Shown: in pieces, positions 34,801-37,800 of the stretch
Layout of the letters: the number at the start of each line of letters is the position of its first letter
Position numbering within the stretch: position 1 is the first letter of the stretch
Source: JBBSJZ01 sp041751935
GTDB lineage: Bacteria > Planctomycetota > Planctomycetia > Pirellulales > Pirellulaceae
Length of the DNA: 64,000 nucleotides
NCBI GenBank assembly: GCA_041751935.1
Contig: JBGSIA010000225.1
Location: 1-64,000 of the forward strand
Direction of reading: 5' to 3'
Program-made: the position numbers and the translations under genes
The notes under the pieces: generated by a model
What the model saw: the letters and a program-made list of their open reading frames with translations, nothing else
Databases searched by the model: none
Told to the model about the DNA's origin: nothing

Positions 34801-37800
34801 CACCCGCCTCACCCTGGGTCTTGTCGACGAAGACCAAATGATCTTTCTCGATCCGCACTTCCATTAACGAGTTGACAGGTATCGCCGCATTGATCCTCGA
34901 CAGCACATCACCGAGCGTCGTCACGTTGTCGAGGGTCACGATAAACGTCACACCGCTGCTGAGTGTAAACAACAAATCGGGCTGGCCATCGATGGCCAAT
35001 CCCATCACACCACGACCGCCGTTCAATGCGGCGAGCGAAGTTGTCGGCGTAAAGGTGACTCCATTGCCCACGCGTTGACTGAGGTCAATGGCGAGTGTGA
35101 ATTCGAGCGCGGTGGTTCCGCTGAGGTCGCCATCGCTTGTCGTCGCCAGCTGAGTTAAGTCGCCCACAGAGTTCTCAAAACCCAGACGGACTTTTTGCGC
35201 TGGCGTGCTATCAGCGAGCTTGAGGTTAAGCGATAAAACCTTGGTGGTCGCGTTGAAGCTGCCGCCGTTGAGCGATGACCCCAAGCGGGACACAAGATCC
35301 TGCAGCGTTTTCACCGCAGGCTTTTGTTCCGTAGCGACAAACAAGCTACCGACTTGGTCACTGAGTAGCTTGGCCGGATCGATCGCATCGCCAAGTCTTG
35401 AGGAATCGGTGAATTGAATTCGGTTGTCGAGCAAACTGCCTGACCGCAAATTCTGCAACACGGTACTAAGCTGAGCGACGGCGGCACCGAGCTGGGTTGC
35501 ATCGACCTGCATCAGTGCTTGGAGCGGACCGAGTTGAGTCAGATCAACTGCCGCTGGCAGGCCGTTGAACAAGCTGCCTGACCCGCCTCCCAGCGCGATC
35601 AATCCGCCATTCGAAGTGGCTCCAAACACTTGCACCGGCGGGAACAAAAAGCCGCCCGCGATTCCAGTCGAATTCGTTGCAAACAGGGCGCCGGAGGGAG
35701 TGTTCAATAGTCGATCGAGCGACAATCGGGCGTTTAAGTTGTCATCCTCGACACCAAACAGTTGCACATTGCCGTCAAGGAAAAATCCGGCTAGTGAATC
35801 GGGGAGTTCAAGAAAACCCGCTTCCAATGTCACACTGTCTGACGACGACAGACTTACCGTCGTGTGGAAACTTCCAATCTGGAAATAGACGGCGCTATTC
35901 AAATCGGGCTTGGTAAAATCGACCCCGACTCGCAGTGCGGAAACGAGTTGTGAAGTAAGCTCGATCGACGGCGATGGGTTGAGTGACAAGCCGCTGGCCC
36001 GCGCTTCGCTCCCCATGTCGGCGATATGCTGTGTCACCGTGGTCGCGGTGAATCCGATGTCTATTCTCAGTTCATTGGCCAGTAGCTCGATCTGCAAATC
36101 CGTGAATCCAGATGCCGCTGGTGTCATTTGAATGAAGTCGAAGAACTCGGCAGACGTAGGCGTGTCATCGACCGCGATGTAATTGCCCAATTGCAAGACG
36201 ACTTGAGTGCCAACGCGAGAACCGGGCGACAAGGTATTGCCGATTGAGATGTGCCTCAGCGGATCAGCGGCGATCTCTTCTGAATCGATCGAGCCCACAA
36301 TCGGTAACGGCTGGCCGATCGGTCCGGTCGAATCGATCGCTGACAATCGCGTTGAAAGCGCATCAAAACCATCGGATATCCTTACTTGTTGTTCGGGTGT
36401 CAGCGATAACGGCCCGTTCGGATCTTGGTTTAAGCGGGCGATCGTCATCGCGTCCACAACCGATGTTTCAGCGACCGCGTTTCCTGAAAGCAGACCTTTG
36501 AAGTTCCGAATGGCTTCCTCAGTCAATGGACCCAGGATTCCATCGACGTTTAGGCTGCGTCCGGCAAAGTCGGTTGCGCCTAAGAAGTTCAATCGCTGTT
36601 GCAACACCATTGTGCGGAAGAATTGATCGGTCGCTGGAAACGTGTACTCGGACCAGAAGCCGGGAACAAACTCCACATCGAATGACCGCGCTGCCACGCC
36701 GTTGTGGTAATGAATCCGCACGATGCCTTGAAAGCCTGGCTCGGAAGAGAGATCGAATGGCAAATTGTTGGCAACGGCCGATGCAGCGAACGCAAATACA
36801 CCGGAATCGCGGAATGGAATCGGCGGTTGGATGCGATCGCCGAAGATTAAGTTACCAACCGTGGTCCCTTGAAATTCAAGTGCATAGTCTCCCCGCAATG
36901 CGTCCCGCGTTGCAGTCAAGGGAAACGTTTGGTTGCCCAGGACGACTTCAAACGTATCCAGCGAGTACGGACTCGATCCATCGCCCGGCAGTGTCACAAA
37001 TGAAGCATCGCCCGTCGCAATCAACCTGCGATCGACATTTTGGGTTGAGCCGACAAGTTGATTGACAAGCAGCTCGGTCCCGAAAAACTCGACCAGTGTT
37101 CCTGGTCGCGGCGTCAAAGTCACGCGCCCGGAACCGTTGTCGTCGGGAGGTGTCAGGTTGACGATCGACGATCGTGCGGTGGTATCCTGCAATACAACTT
37201 GGTCGACTCCCGCATGGCCCAGGAACGTGACTTTGCGGTTGGAGGTCAATTGCCCGTGGCTGGTATCGACAATGAGCGAATCATCGCCACCGAATCCATA
37301 GACGCTGATGCTGTCGATGGTTGATAGCACCGCGAAACTCGGTGGTTGTTGGTCAATTTGAATTAGAAGCTGCGTCGGATTGTTTTCGTCAATCGAAAGT
37401 CGAATGACGTTGTTTTGTTCATTCGCACGTACCTCAAGGGTTCCGTTCACATTGACAACGCCGTTCAGCTCGGAGCCGTTCAGTCGCGAAATCGTGGCGG
37501 CATCGAGTGTGGCTGTTTGTTCGAATGCATCGCTCGGCGGATCCGTTGCATCGGCCTTGAACTTCTGTAGCGCTTCGTCTGTTTTTGGATTTGCTGCTCC
37601 ATCGACGATCAGTGGTTGGTCGGCGAAGTCTCTGTAGCCGAGATAGTTCAAACGCTGCTGGACTCGAGCGATGGCAGTCGGGCTGTCCGCAGCAAAACCG
37701 TCATAAGTGAAGGGACTCATGCCAGAGATGATCTGCACATCGATCGAGTGTGATGTTTCCCCGACGTGATAGTCCACTCGCAGCGTGCCCTGCAACCCAT